The notes under the pieces: model-generated
What the model saw: the letters and a program-made list of their open reading frames with translations, nothing else
Told to the model about the DNA's origin: nothing
Database searches by the model: none
Part shown: piece by piece, positions 9,481 to 16,815 of the stretch
Layout of the letters: the number at the start of each line of letters is the position of its first letter
Numbering within the stretch: position 1 is the first letter of the stretch
Assembly: GCA_942491385.1 (NCBI GenBank)
Contig: CALOAF010000006.1
Span: 62,001 to 126,000, forward strand
DNA from: UBA6170 sp942491385
Lineage (GTDB): Bacteria > Chloroflexota > Anaerolineae > Anaerolineales > Anaerolineaceae
DNA: 64,000 nt
Reading direction: 5' to 3'
Translations under genes and position numbers: made by a program

Positions 9481-9521
9481 TGTATCTCCTGGATTTCTTA
9501 TGGTCTTGAATAATCATCTAT

Positions 9522-9551
9522 ATTGTATGTCATTTTACAAGGGTTTGTCTA
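9522..9551 (-). promoter_or_regulatory. Sigma-70-like promoter for the alpha-galactosidase gene
   Basis: On the minus strand TAGACA (9551-9546) and TACAAT (9527-9522) are separated by 18 bases, each one mismatch from consensus. The leader would be about 35 bases, long enough to include the AGGAGA ribosome site. Confidence 0.55.
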
Positions 9552-9568
9552 AAATCACTTTTTATTCT

Positions 9569-9588
9569 AGATAAATAATGATTTATCT
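9569..9588. promoter_or_regulatory. Inverted repeat in the divergent alpha-galactosidase / serine hydrolase region
   Basis: AGATAAAT and ATTTATCT form perfect 8-base arms around a 4-base centre. The repeat lies upstream of the alpha-galactosidase -35 box and within 50 bases of the serine hydrolase start, a typical operator position. It is AT-rich, so chance is possible, and no regulator gene is adjacent. Confidence 0.35.
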
Positions 9589-9618
9589 ATTATTATCTAT
9601 TGCTATGGAGAATATGAT

Positions 9619-11118
9619 TTGAATAGGTCAAGAGGAAAGTTGATTGTAAGGGTGATCGGCATCTTATTAATCATGATGAGTCTGATGGTGATGATCATCA
9701 ATTTTCAAAAATCAAAACACCAACATTGTGTATATCCAATAGGATCTACAATTGCTGAGGTAGATGTTGGTGGGTTGGATCAACAAAAATCCATGATCAA
9801 AATAAAATCAGTCTATGAAAAACCAATTCAGATTCAGGTCGGTGATGCAAGCTTCATCCTTACCAATGAAGGGATTGGACTTGAATTTGGATATGAAGAA
9901 ATGGTTTCAAGGCTTGATTGTGGTTTTGATGAGCCATTTGCTACTTTCTGGTCATTTATCTGGAATCAGACAAAATTAGATCCAATACATACTGAATTGG
10001 TATACACCCTTAACCAGGATATTTTGGTTTCAACAATCAGTGAACAAATAGCAGCTTCTATTATTGTGGAACCAACTCCTTTTCAACCGATGGCAGGCAC
10101 AACGAGATTTGAACCTGGTAAATCAGGCATAAACTTCAATCAGGATGATTTGGCTAATCGAATAAAAAATGAGATTACGAAAAAAAACAAAAATATCATT
10201 CAATTAAAATTAACACAAATCGCTGCACCAACTCCTACGATTGAGCAGATAGCCACTCAGGTTCGATCGATTATCACGGATGCGGAGCTTAATGGTGTTG
10301 TGGAAATATATGCTGAAAAGATGAGTGATCATCAGAAAATTCAAATTCTTAATTGGTATGGCGAAGAAAAAGAACCCGGGGTAGCTTTTACGGCTGCAAG
10401 CACGATGAAAATACCTATTATGTTGTCTACTTATTGGCGACAGGACAATCCTTTAAGCGAAATGATGCAGGGTTGGATGGAATACATGATTGTATATTCA
10501 GAGAATGATCCTGCAGATCGGTTGATGGAACAGATTGACCAGGTGAGAGGTCCCTTGCAGGTAACGAGTGATATTCAATCGCTTGGTTTGGAGAATTCGT
10601 TTATCGCTGGATATTTCTATTTGGGAGCACCTCTATTAAACTTCTATGAGACACCTGCGAATCAAAGAAATGATGCTTTCATTGATCCGGATATTTACAA
10701 TCAAACCACCCCGGAAGATATTGGTCATTTACTCTCCCTGATTCATGAGTGTTCTAAAGAGCCTTCAGCAAGTTTGATCGATCAATCTCAAGGAAAAGTA
10801 ACGCCGGAAGAATGCAATTTGATCATTGAGACCCTGGCGGCTAATAAAATGGGGGCGTTAATGGAAGCAGGCTTACCAGAAGGTATGAAGATTGCACACA
10901 AACACGGCTGGAGTCAGGAAAGAGATGGGTTGGTACATTCTTTCAGTGATGCAGGGATTGTCTTTGGACCAGAGGAAGATTTTGTTTTGGCTATTTTTAC
11001 GTATAGCCCGAATCAGCTCCTTTTTGACGTTGCCAATCCGCTGATTGCCCGCATCTCACAAACGATATATAACGGATTCAACCCTCACAATCAGATCACA
11101 TGGCCATTTGCCGAATAA
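9619..11118 (+). CDS. Membrane-anchored class A beta-lactamase-like serine hydrolase
   Basis: The 499-residue protein has one N-terminal transmembrane segment (residues about 10-27), then a YoaR-type peptidoglycan-binding-like region of about 170 residues, and a class A beta-lactamase fold. Catalytic motifs are STMK (Ser261, Lys264), SEND in the SxN position, and HKHG for the KTG triad. The fold acts on beta-lactams or on peptidoglycan peptides; the long N-terminal part suggests a cell-wall role more than resistance. The start is TTG 9619, because GGAG lies 8 bases ahead and the nearby ATG at 9614 runs straight into a stop. Confidence 0.8.
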   Translation: MNRSRGKLIVRVIGILLIMMSLMVMIINFQKSKHQHCVYPIGSTIAEVDVGGLDQQKSMIKIKSVYEKPIQIQVGDASFILTNEGIGLEFGYEEMVSRLDCGFDEPFATFWSFIWNQTKLDPIHTELVYTLNQDILVSTISEQIAASIIVEPTPFQPMAGTTRFEPGKSGINFNQDDLANRIKNEITKKNKNIIQLKLTQIAAPTPTIEQIATQVRSIITDAELNGVVEIYAEKMSDHQKIQILNWYGEEKEPGVAFTAASTMKIPIMLSTYWRQDNPLSEMMQGWMEYMIVYSENDPADRLMEQIDQVRGPLQVTSDIQSLGLENSFIAGYFYLGAPLLNFYETPANQRNDAFIDPDIYNQTTPEDIGHLLSLIHECSKEPSASLIDQSQGKVTPEECNLIIETLAANKMGALMEAGLPEGMKIAHKHGWSQERDGLVHSFSDAGIVFGPEEDFVLAIFTYSPNQLLFDVANPLIARISQTIYNGFNPHNQITWPFAE

Positions 11119-11246
11119 TTATTTTACTTTCGGTAAAAAAATCCATGTTGGTGTTGTTATTTCCTTCACCTCCTTGGGTTTAACAAATGGTTTTGTCAAT
11201 CCATATTTAGGGGCAATTTTTCAGATCCAAAAATCAGGTATTAATC

Positions 11247-12314
11247 CTAATTCTTCTCCGGACTTAACTGTATTGTTGTGAATTCACCATCTTTGATGGT
11301 AATGATTTCCTCAACAAAATATTGATAAGCAAATGCGCTAATGCGATACTTCCCAACAGGCAAATTACTGACAACAAAATTTTCGTTCCAATTTTGCTCT
11401 GCATAAATCGTTTTTGCATACGTTTCAAGATAGATGGCTGTACCTGGTTGTTGAACGCCATCGACCAATTTTTGAATGACGACTGATACTCCCGGGATCG
11501 GGTTCCCATTCTGACTGACTAGCGAACCAATTAAAATACCAACTTCTGGTTGATCTTTGGTACGTAACAAGGGCAGGAAAAGTTCTGGATTACGAGCATT
11601 TTGTAAAAGAACATCCCCAATCCGGACTTCAAAATGTAAATGATTGGTGAACGCTTTTCCAGTTGCTCCAACGAGGCCAATTCTTTCTCCTTTGGATACG
11701 ATTTCACCTTCATTCACATCTAGGGAAGAAAGGTGGGCATAAAACGTGTACACAGGAACAGAATAGTCGGGTATATGATGTTCAAGGATAATGATATTGC
11801 CATAAAAGTTTGTGAACCGTCCTCTCTTAAATGTGCGATCATTTCCGCTGAAATAAACCTTGCCATCCGCTGCCGCCAAGACAGGTGTGCCCTCAGGATT
11901 TAGCATTTCTACACCATCGTGTGGGATTCTTTCTCCAAAAAGGGTCGATCCAAAGCGATAACTTGGTTCAATCTGGCGAGAGGCATCCTTCGGTATCGGA
12001 AAACCCAATATTGGTACGAAAAGATTTGCATTCATCTGACTGTTATCAGGTGCGATTAATGGGGTTTCTATCAGAAGCATTTCAGTTGGTTTTGCCTCTA
12101 TTGAAGGAGATATTGTTTCTTCTGTAGAATCAAATACCTCAACAACCGGTATTGAATCAGGAAGATTAGTTGCAGTGCTGTTGGCTAAGATATCAACATC
12201 CACATTCACTGATGATGAGCCCGGCTTACAACCGGAAATGATCAAAATTCCAATAATTGTTATTAAGATGGTCAGGGAAGAGGGAAACCGCCGCGTTCTT
12301 TGAGTAGTTGCCAT
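11247..12314 (-). CDS. M23-family metallopeptidase lipoprotein with C-terminal carboxypeptidase-regulatory-like domain
   Basis: The 355-residue protein has a lipobox (ISGC, Cys29), a Ser/Thr/Pro-rich linker and a LytM/M23 domain with RIPHDGVEM and HLHFEVR. The first zinc motif is HxGxE where most M23 enzymes have HxGxD; HxH is intact. A C-terminal region of about 90 residues beginning with IGSLVSQNGNPIPGVSV looks like a carboxypeptidase regulatory beta-sandwich. It would act outside the membrane on peptidoglycan cross-links or as a structural factor. Its ATG lies 43 bases inside the upstream FTCD gene with AAAGG ahead of it, so it is probably translated from the same mRNA. Confidence 0.83.
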   Translation of the reverse strand: MATTQRTRRFPSSLTILITIIGILIISGCKPGSSSVNVDVDILANSTATNLPDSIPVVEVFDSTEETISPSIEAKPTEMLLIETPLIAPDNSQMNANLFVPILGFPIPKDASRQIEPSYRFGSTLFGERIPHDGVEMLNPEGTPVLAAADGKVYFSGNDRTFKRGRFTNFYGNIIILEHHIPDYSVPVYTFYAHLSSLDVNEGEIVSKGERIGLVGATGKAFTNHLHFEVRIGDVLLQNARNPELFLPLLRTKDQPEVGILIGSLVSQNGNPIPGVSVVIQKLVDGVQQPGTAIYLETYAKTIYAEQNWNENFVVSNLPVGKYRISAFAYQYFVEEIITIKDGEFTTIQLSPEKN

Positions 12315-13819
12315 GTGACCTTTTCCAGTGCATTGCTCTGGTTTTCGAGTTCCTGCACCTCCGCTAAAAAATTTTGATTAATGGATTGATCTGAAATCCC
12401 TAAAGTATTTGTGCGCACATTCAATGTTGCACTAGTGAGGGCTGATTTTGCAAAAAACAAGCCAGACGCTGCATCGGAGATAGCATTAAGATTACCCGTT
12501 TGAGCTGCTTCCACTGCCAGTTTCATCACTTCCAGAGCCATTCTGGCAACCTGTAAAGGTACCTCTGCGGCATGGATAGTCGTTTTTTGAATCTGGTCTT
12601 CTCGTTTTTGTATTTCCTCCGCAGTGTTTTTTGGCAAACGAAAAGCCTCCATGACTTTATCAAAAGCAACAGAATCATCCTTTCCAGCCTGATCCAATTG
12701 ATGACGTAAATCTTCTGCCTGATCAATGATTTCAAGCATTCTATCCTGAACATCCAGGTATTTCTTTTTCCCTGTTGTTAACCTGGCAACCATCGCGATC
12801 AGTGCTGCACCAGCCGCTGCTGAATGCGCTGCCGCTGCCCCACCCCCAGGAGTTGCCGTCGCTGCTGCCAATTGATCCAAGAAATCTGGTTTTTCATCTG
12901 GAGCGTTGTCACTTGTTGAGCGCATCGTCTGAAAGAGACGTTGTTCAAGGATCTGTTCGGTTTTGAAATTATCCAATTGTAAATACCATTGTGCTGCATC
13001 CGATAGTGCGTCCTGGGGGATTAATCCTACCAATTCTGAATGATGGATTCCGACCCCATATCGTTCTGCTTCTCTACGGACAAATTCTACAACTCTGGCA
13101 ACAGGGGTTTTTTTGAAATTTGTGAGGTTCATGGAAACCTGAGCTCTACCTTCCACCAATATACCCATACCTTTCACATATCTTAAACCACCGGAAGAAT
13201 GCCGAACCGCACGAGAAATTTTTTGAGCAATACTGACATCATTGGTGGTGAGATAAATGTTGAAGGCAATTAATGGTTGGCGAGCTCCAATGACCGTTGC
13301 ACCAGCTCTGCCTAAGGTTTTTGGCCCAAAATCTGGGGACTTAACAGGTGATTTACCAATTTCAACTTTTAATTTTTCATATTGGCCAGAGCGAATATTT
13401 TCTAGATTCTGTTTTTCTGGAATAGCAGCAGCCTCTTCATATAAAAAGACAGGTATATTTAATTCTCCTGCAACTTTTTTCCCAAGGCGATTGGCAATGT
13501 CAATGCATTCCTGCATGCTTACATCACTAATCGGTACGAAGGGGACGACATCCGTTGCCCCAATTCTAGGATGTTCCCCGGTATGTTGATCCAGATCGAT
13601 TAATTTTGATGCAGTTTCAATTGCCAAAAAAGCTGCCTCCTCAACTGATTTTGGATCTCCAATGTATGTGACAACGGTGCGATTGTGATCAAGGTCAGAA
13701 TGGTGGTCTAATACGTGGACACCAGGGACAGATTTAATTGAGTTAATAATTTGTTGGACGACCTCCGGACGGCGAGCTTCGGAAAAATTAGGTATACATT
13801 CAACTAAAGGATTCGGCAT
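12272..13819 (-). CDS. Glutamate formimidoyltransferase / formimidoyl-THF cyclodeaminase (FTCD), bifunctional
   Basis: Residues 1-300 are a formiminotransferase (MPNPLVECIPNFSEAR, DHHSDLDHNRTV, GEHPRIGATDVVPF). Residues 310-515 are a cyclodeaminase four-helix domain (DFLDQLAAATATPGGGAAAAHSAA is diagnostic; the Gly-rich GGG motif is intact). The fused enzyme moves the formimino group from formiminoglutamate to THF and then deaminates it to 5,10-methenyl-THF, linking histidine (or purine) breakdown to the folate pool; folD in this window takes the next step. Start ATG 13819 has GAGGG 6 bases ahead. It overlaps the M23 gene at its 3' end. Confidence 0.95.
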   Translation of the reverse strand: MPNPLVECIPNFSEARRPEVVQQIINSIKSVPGVHVLDHHSDLDHNRTVVTYIGDPKSVEEAAFLAIETASKLIDLDQHTGEHPRIGATDVVPFVPISDVSMQECIDIANRLGKKVAGELNIPVFLYEEAAAIPEKQNLENIRSGQYEKLKVEIGKSPVKSPDFGPKTLGRAGATVIGARQPLIAFNIYLTTNDVSIAQKISRAVRHSSGGLRYVKGMGILVEGRAQVSMNLTNFKKTPVARVVEFVRREAERYGVGIHHSELVGLIPQDALSDAAQWYLQLDNFKTEQILEQRLFQTMRSTSDNAPDEKPDFLDQLAAATATPGGGAAAAHSAAAGAALIAMVARLTTGKKKYLDVQDRMLEIIDQAEDLRHQLDQAGKDDSVAFDKVMEAFRLPKNTAEEIQKREDQIQKTTIHAAEVPLQVARMALEVMKLAVEAAQTGNLNAISDAASGLFFAKSALTSATLNVRTNTLGISDQSINQNFLAEVQELENQSNALEKVTWQLLKERGGFPLP

Positions 13820-13847
13820 AACACCCTCTTCTTTATGAGATAATAAT

Positions 13848-13856
13848 ATTATATCA
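13848..13856 (-). promoter_or_regulatory. Extended -10 promoter element before FTCD
   Basis: The minus strand reads TGATATAAT, an extended -10 (TGn plus consensus TATAAT), about 30 bases before the FTCD start. No good -35 box is seen. Confidence 0.45.
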
Positions 13857-13886
13857 ATAAGAAAATTTTTAACATTGGATCATAAA

Positions 13887-14576
13887 ATGTGCGGACGATT
13901 TACGCTTTCATATAAAACCAAAGAACTTCAAATGGCATTAGGGTTGCCCGAATCGCAGTTGGACTGGCAACCTCGATATAATATTGCCCCTACTCAACCG
14001 ATTGCTTCTATACTTGATTTCCAAACAAAAAAAATCGAATTTTTGCGTTGGGGCTTGGTGCCAGGATGGGCTAAAGACATCGAGATTGGAAATCGTTTGA
14101 TCAATGCCAGATCAGAAACAATAATGGAAAAGCCTTCTTTTAAAAATGCTTTTGCACGCCGTCGCTGCTTAATCCTCGCAGATGGCTTTTATGAATGGAA
14201 AAAACCTGCCGTTAAAGGCGCAACATCTCAACCTTATTATTTCTTTTTGGAAGATCGGCAGCCATTTGCATTAGCGGGCATCTGGGAGATCTGGCATGCA
14301 CCGGATGGGGGGGAATTATGGAGCGGGGCAATTATTACTTGTGACGCCAATGACGTGGTTAAACCTGTTCATGAACGTATGCCTATTGTATTAGATAAAC
14401 ATCAAATGTTTGATTGGTTGCAGGATCGACCTCAAAAAGAATTGGTAGGGATGATGCAGCCTTATCCAGTGGAAAAAATGAAATCTTTCATGGTCGGGAA
14501 AGCTGTCAATTCACCTTTCAATGATACGCCTGAATGTGTGGAAGAGAAAAAACACAATTCAACATTATTTACTTAG
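13887..14576 (+). CDS. SRAP-family protein (YedK/HMCES), abasic-site DNA-protein crosslinker
   Basis: SRAP proteins shield abasic sites in single-stranded DNA by forming a thiazolidine bond through Cys2. The start must therefore be ATG 13887, giving Met-Cys-Gly-Arg; an in-frame TTG at 13875 would bury the essential Cys. Other family motifs are present: YNIAPTQ, LRWGLVPGWAK, INARSET, CLILADGFYEWK and the catalytic His in HERMPIVL. At 229 residues it is normal length. The gene is divergent from FTCD with a short AT-rich gap and stands alone before the tRNA gene. No strong Shine-Dalgarno site is visible. Confidence 0.93.
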   Translation: MCGRFTLSYKTKELQMALGLPESQLDWQPRYNIAPTQPIASILDFQTKKIEFLRWGLVPGWAKDIEIGNRLINARSETIMEKPSFKNAFARRRCLILADGFYEWKKPAVKGATSQPYYFFLEDRQPFALAGIWEIWHAPDGGELWSGAIITCDANDVVKPVHERMPIVLDKHQMFDWLQDRPQKELVGMMQPYPVEKMKSFMVGKAVNSPFNDTPECVEEKKHNSTLFT

Positions 14577-14624
14577 ATGATTAGCTGGATCACAAATATT
14601 TGAAAATCAATTATTGATTTTCCC

Positions 14625-14653
14625 TTGACCAACATAGTGCCATCTGATAAAAT
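14625..14653 (+). promoter_or_regulatory. Promoter of the tRNA-Glu gene
   Basis: TTGACC (14625-14630) and TAAAAT (14648-14653) are spaced by 17 bases. Transcription would begin near 14660, about 8 bases before the mature tRNA. Confidence 0.75.
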
Positions 14654-14667
14654 CTCGTTCATTCATT

Positions 14668-14740
14668 GCCCCCATCGTCTAGGGGACCAGGACGCAGCCC
14701 TTTCAAGGCTAAAACGGGAGTTCGAATCTCCCTGGGGGCA
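14668..14740 (+). tRNA. tRNA-Glu (anticodon TTC)
   Basis: The 73-base cloverleaf has acceptor arms GCCCCCA / TGGGGGC, a D-arm with AGGGGA, an anticodon loop CTTTCAA (14700-14706) giving TTC, and a T-loop TTCGAAT between GGGAG and CTCCC. The discriminator is A at 14740; the genome continues CCT, so the CCA end is only partly encoded and must be completed by the CCA-adding enzyme, a gene for which is in this window at 59904. Confidence 0.97.
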
Positions 14741-14744
14741 CCTT

Positions 14745-14769
14745 AAAACCACCAATTTGGTGGTTTTTT
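14745..14769 (+). terminator. Rho-independent terminator after tRNA-Glu
   Basis: AAAACCACC / GGTGGTTTT with a 5-base loop ends in a T-run, 5 bases after the tRNA. It abuts the stop codon of the convergent rsmI-like gene, and the A-run on its left gives a T-run on the minus strand too, so it may serve both directions. Confidence 0.9.
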
Positions 14770-15448
14770 ATTTGGAATGAATAATCAGGATAAATTCGGC
14801 TTTTTTTTGCGTTAATTGTTTTGTGACTTCAGAGATAGTACCGCGCAAAAATTTTTCATTTTCCATTGTGATGTTAATTCCCAATGTGACTCTGCGGTTT
14901 TTTCCAAACGTTTGTCCCACCTCTTCCAATAATTTCTGCAGACGATAGGGGGTATCCATCAAAATAATTGGGGCATCCATCGATTTTAAAGACTTAAGAC
15001 CATTTTTACGCTGGTCTTTTTCCCGAGGCAGGAAACCTGCAAAATAGAAACGGTCGAGTTTGAAATCTAAAACAGAAAGAGCAGCCATCAACGAGGAAGG
15101 GCCAGGAATTGGGATGACTTCGATGTTCATTTGTGTCGCACGATTGATCAATAAATGACCAGGATCAGCAAAAACTGGTGTCCCGCAATCCGAGATTAAA
15201 GCGATATTTGCTCCTTCGAAAAGTTTCTGAATAATTATCTCAACCTGTTCGTTTTCATTATGCTCATTGAGATTGATTAATTCCTTACTAGGTAGTGAGA
15301 GCTTTTTAAGAAGAGTGCTTCCTACACGATATTCTTCACAAACCAGAATGTCCGCATTCCGTAAAACTTTCAATGCCCTCAAAGTAATATCATCCCAGTT
15401 CCCTATTGGGGTAGAGACGATAAATAATTTTCCAGTATTTTTTATCAA
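14768..15448 (-). CDS. RsmI-family 16S rRNA 2'-O-ribose methyltransferase (divergent, short)
   Basis: The tetrapyrrole-methylase fold is clear: VSTPIGNWDDITLRAL at the N-terminus, LNEHNE, ISDCGTPVFADPG and PIPGPSSLMAALSV. RsmI methylates C1402 of 16S rRNA using AdoMet. At 226 residues it lacks about 50 C-terminal residues of the usual protein, and two hallmark motifs differ (EEYR for EDTR, SDCGTPVFADPG for SDAGTPxISDPG). It could be a lineage variant of RsmI or a paralogue with another target. Its ATG overlaps the stop of the upstream Fur-family gene by 4 bases, so the two form an operon. Confidence 0.75.
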   Translation of the reverse strand: MIKNTGKLFIVSTPIGNWDDITLRALKVLRNADILVCEEYRVGSTLLKKLSLPSKELINLNEHNENEQVEIIIQKLFEGANIALISDCGTPVFADPGHLLINRATQMNIEVIPIPGPSSLMAALSVLDFKLDRFYFAGFLPREKDQRKNGLKSLKSMDAPIILMDTPYRLQKLLEEVGQTFGKNRRVTLGINITMENEKFLRGTISEVTKQLTQKKAEFILIIHSK

Positions 15449-15906
15449 GAGATTGTTTTTCCTTTTGATTCGGGTTTATTGTTCTTACACGCATGACAAA
15501 GACCAAAGAGTTGTAGCCAATGGCCTTTCACTTGATAACCAAATTGTCCACCAATTTTCTGGAAGAAAGGATTGAGATTTTCTCCTTCAAAATATTCTGC
15601 TTTCCCACATTTGGTACAGATCAATAAATGTTGGTGTCCATCACTCGATTGAAAAAATGATTGACAACCATCAGGCATGTGAACACGATCGATTAAACCT
15701 GTTTGTTCTAATTTTTCTACTGTTCGATACACTGTTACCAAACCAATTTTTGGATTAATATTCTTTGCTTGAATATAAACTTCTGTAGGGTTGAGTAAAT
15801 GATCACTTTTAGCTAAAATATCAACAATTACTTTCATTGGATTCGTAATACGATAACCATGTTTGTGCAGTTGGATTAACCAATTTTGATTTTTATGATC
15901 ATTCAC
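15445..15906 (-). CDS. Fur-family metalloregulator, probably Zur-like
   Basis: The protein is a Fur-family repressor: winged helix (HGYRITNPMKVIVDIL, VTVYRTVEKLEQTGLI), the His-rich metal site DGHQHLLIC, and structural zinc pairs CTKC and CHAC. The open frame extends to an ATG at 15972, but a perfect promoter lies inside that extension, and GTG 15906 has AAAGGA 6 bases ahead; I choose GTG 15906 (153 residues). Divergent orientation to a ZIP zinc transporter, with a palindrome between the two genes, argues for zinc-dependent repression of uptake. Iron or manganese specificity is not excluded by sequence alone. Confidence 0.85.
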   Translation of the reverse strand: MNDHKNQNWLIQLHKHGYRITNPMKVIVDILAKSDHLLNPTEVYIQAKNINPKIGLVTVYRTVEKLEQTGLIDRVHMPDGCQSFFQSSDGHQHLLICTKCGKAEYFEGENLNPFFQKIGGQFGYQVKGHWLQLFGLCHACKNNKPESKGKTIS

Positions 15907-15931
15907 AGATTGTCCTTTACTCTCAAATATT

Positions 15932-15950
15932 CTTACTTTATTATAGTAAG
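15932..15950. promoter_or_regulatory. Palindromic operator candidate between the Fur-family and ZIP genes
   Basis: CTTACT and AGTAAG form 6-base arms around a 7-base AT-rich centre. The site covers the -10 box of the Fur-family promoter and lies 41 bases before the ZIP ATG, so a bound repressor could control both genes. Confidence 0.5.
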
Positions 15951-15968
15951 CGTATTTAGTAACGTCAA
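15940..15968 (-). promoter_or_regulatory. Promoter of the Fur-family/rsmI operon
   Basis: On the minus strand TTGACG (15968-15963), a 17-base spacer and a consensus TATAAT (15945-15940). It lies downstream of the ATG at 15972 and therefore decides for the later GTG start. Confidence 0.8.
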
Positions 15969-15990
15969 ACATAAAAAATAGGATAACCGT

Positions 15991-16800
15991 ATGAGCTATT
16001 TCTTATCGCTAAATCCAATTCTACAAGCTTTGATCGCCACTTTGTTCACCTGGGGGATGACCGCTCTTGGTGCAATGGGTGTATTTCTTACGAAAACCAT
16101 CAATAGAAAAGTTTTTGATATGATGTTGGGATTCGCCGGTGGGGTTATGATTGCTGCCAGTTTTTGGTCTTTACTGGCGCCGTCCATTGAAATGGCGGAA
16201 AACAGTGGACAGACAGGGTGGGTGCCTGCTGCAGTGGGTTTTCTGGTCGGGGGTGCATTTCTGTTTGGAATAGATAAACTTTTACCTCACCTGCATTTGG
16301 ATGCACCCATTGAAGAAGCTGAAGGTGTTAAAACAACATGGCAAAGGAGTGTTCTTCTGGTATTGGCAATTACTTTGCATAATATCCCGGAAGGTTTGGC
16401 GGTGGGGGTAGCGTTTGGCGCAGCCGCCGCAGGATTGGATGAAGCACTTATTCCCGGAGCGATCGCTTTAGCGGTTGGTATCGGTCTACAAAATTTCCCG
16501 GAAGGATTGGCAGTCTCTGCTCCGTTACGTAGAGAAGGGATGTCAAGATTCAAGAGTTTCCTGTATGGTCAGGCTTCCGGTGCAGTAGAACCGATCGCTG
16601 GCGTTTTAGGAGCAATCGCAGTGATCGTGATGAAACCAATTTTGCCTTATGCTTTGGCTTTCGCAGCTGGCGCAATGATTTTTGTGGTAGTTGAAGAATT
16701 GATACCAGAATCACAGTCTGGGGATAATGGTGATCTTGCAACCATAGGTTTGTTAATTGGGTTTACAGTCATGATGATTTTAGACGTTGCATTAGGTTAA
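15991..16800 (+). CDS. ZIP-family divalent metal (zinc) transporter
   Basis: The 269-residue protein has about eight transmembrane helices. The paired ZIP metal-site motifs HNIPEGLAVGVAFG (TM4) and QNFPEGLAVSAPLR (TM5, with N for the first H) are diagnostic, and a His-containing loop (PHLHLDAP) lies between TM3 and TM4. It imports zinc and possibly iron or manganese across the cytoplasmic membrane. Divergent linkage to a Fur-family gene across a palindrome points to repression by metal. AGGA lies 9 bases before the ATG. The GufA branch of ZIP looks closest. Confidence 0.92.
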   Translation: MSYFLSLNPILQALIATLFTWGMTALGAMGVFLTKTINRKVFDMMLGFAGGVMIAASFWSLLAPSIEMAENSGQTGWVPAAVGFLVGGAFLFGIDKLLPHLHLDAPIEEAEGVKTTWQRSVLLVLAITLHNIPEGLAVGVAFGAAAAGLDEALIPGAIALAVGIGLQNFPEGLAVSAPLRREGMSRFKSFLYGQASGAVEPIAGVLGAIAVIVMKPILPYALAFAAGAMIFVVVEELIPESQSGDNGDLATIGLLIGFTVMMILDVALG

Positions 16801-16808
16801 GGTATAAT
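16780..16808 (+). promoter_or_regulatory. Promoter placing the start site at the ATG of the next gene
   Basis: TATAAT at 16803-16808, with TTAGAC 17 bases upstream, predicts transcription at about 16815-16816, which is the A of the ATG. No Shine-Dalgarno sequence fits, so the mRNA may be leaderless. Confidence 0.4.
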
Positions 16809-16815
16809 TGGCGCT

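Noticed and set aside
11119..11250. Selenocysteine reading of the internal TGA in the minus-strand stretch
   Set aside because: No SECIS-like hairpin or complete selenoprotein is visible; a remnant is simpler.
11045..11281. 78-residue + strand ORF over the end of the serine hydrolase and the gap
   Set aside because: It overlaps a well-supported gene out of frame, has no ribosome site and no recognisable composition.
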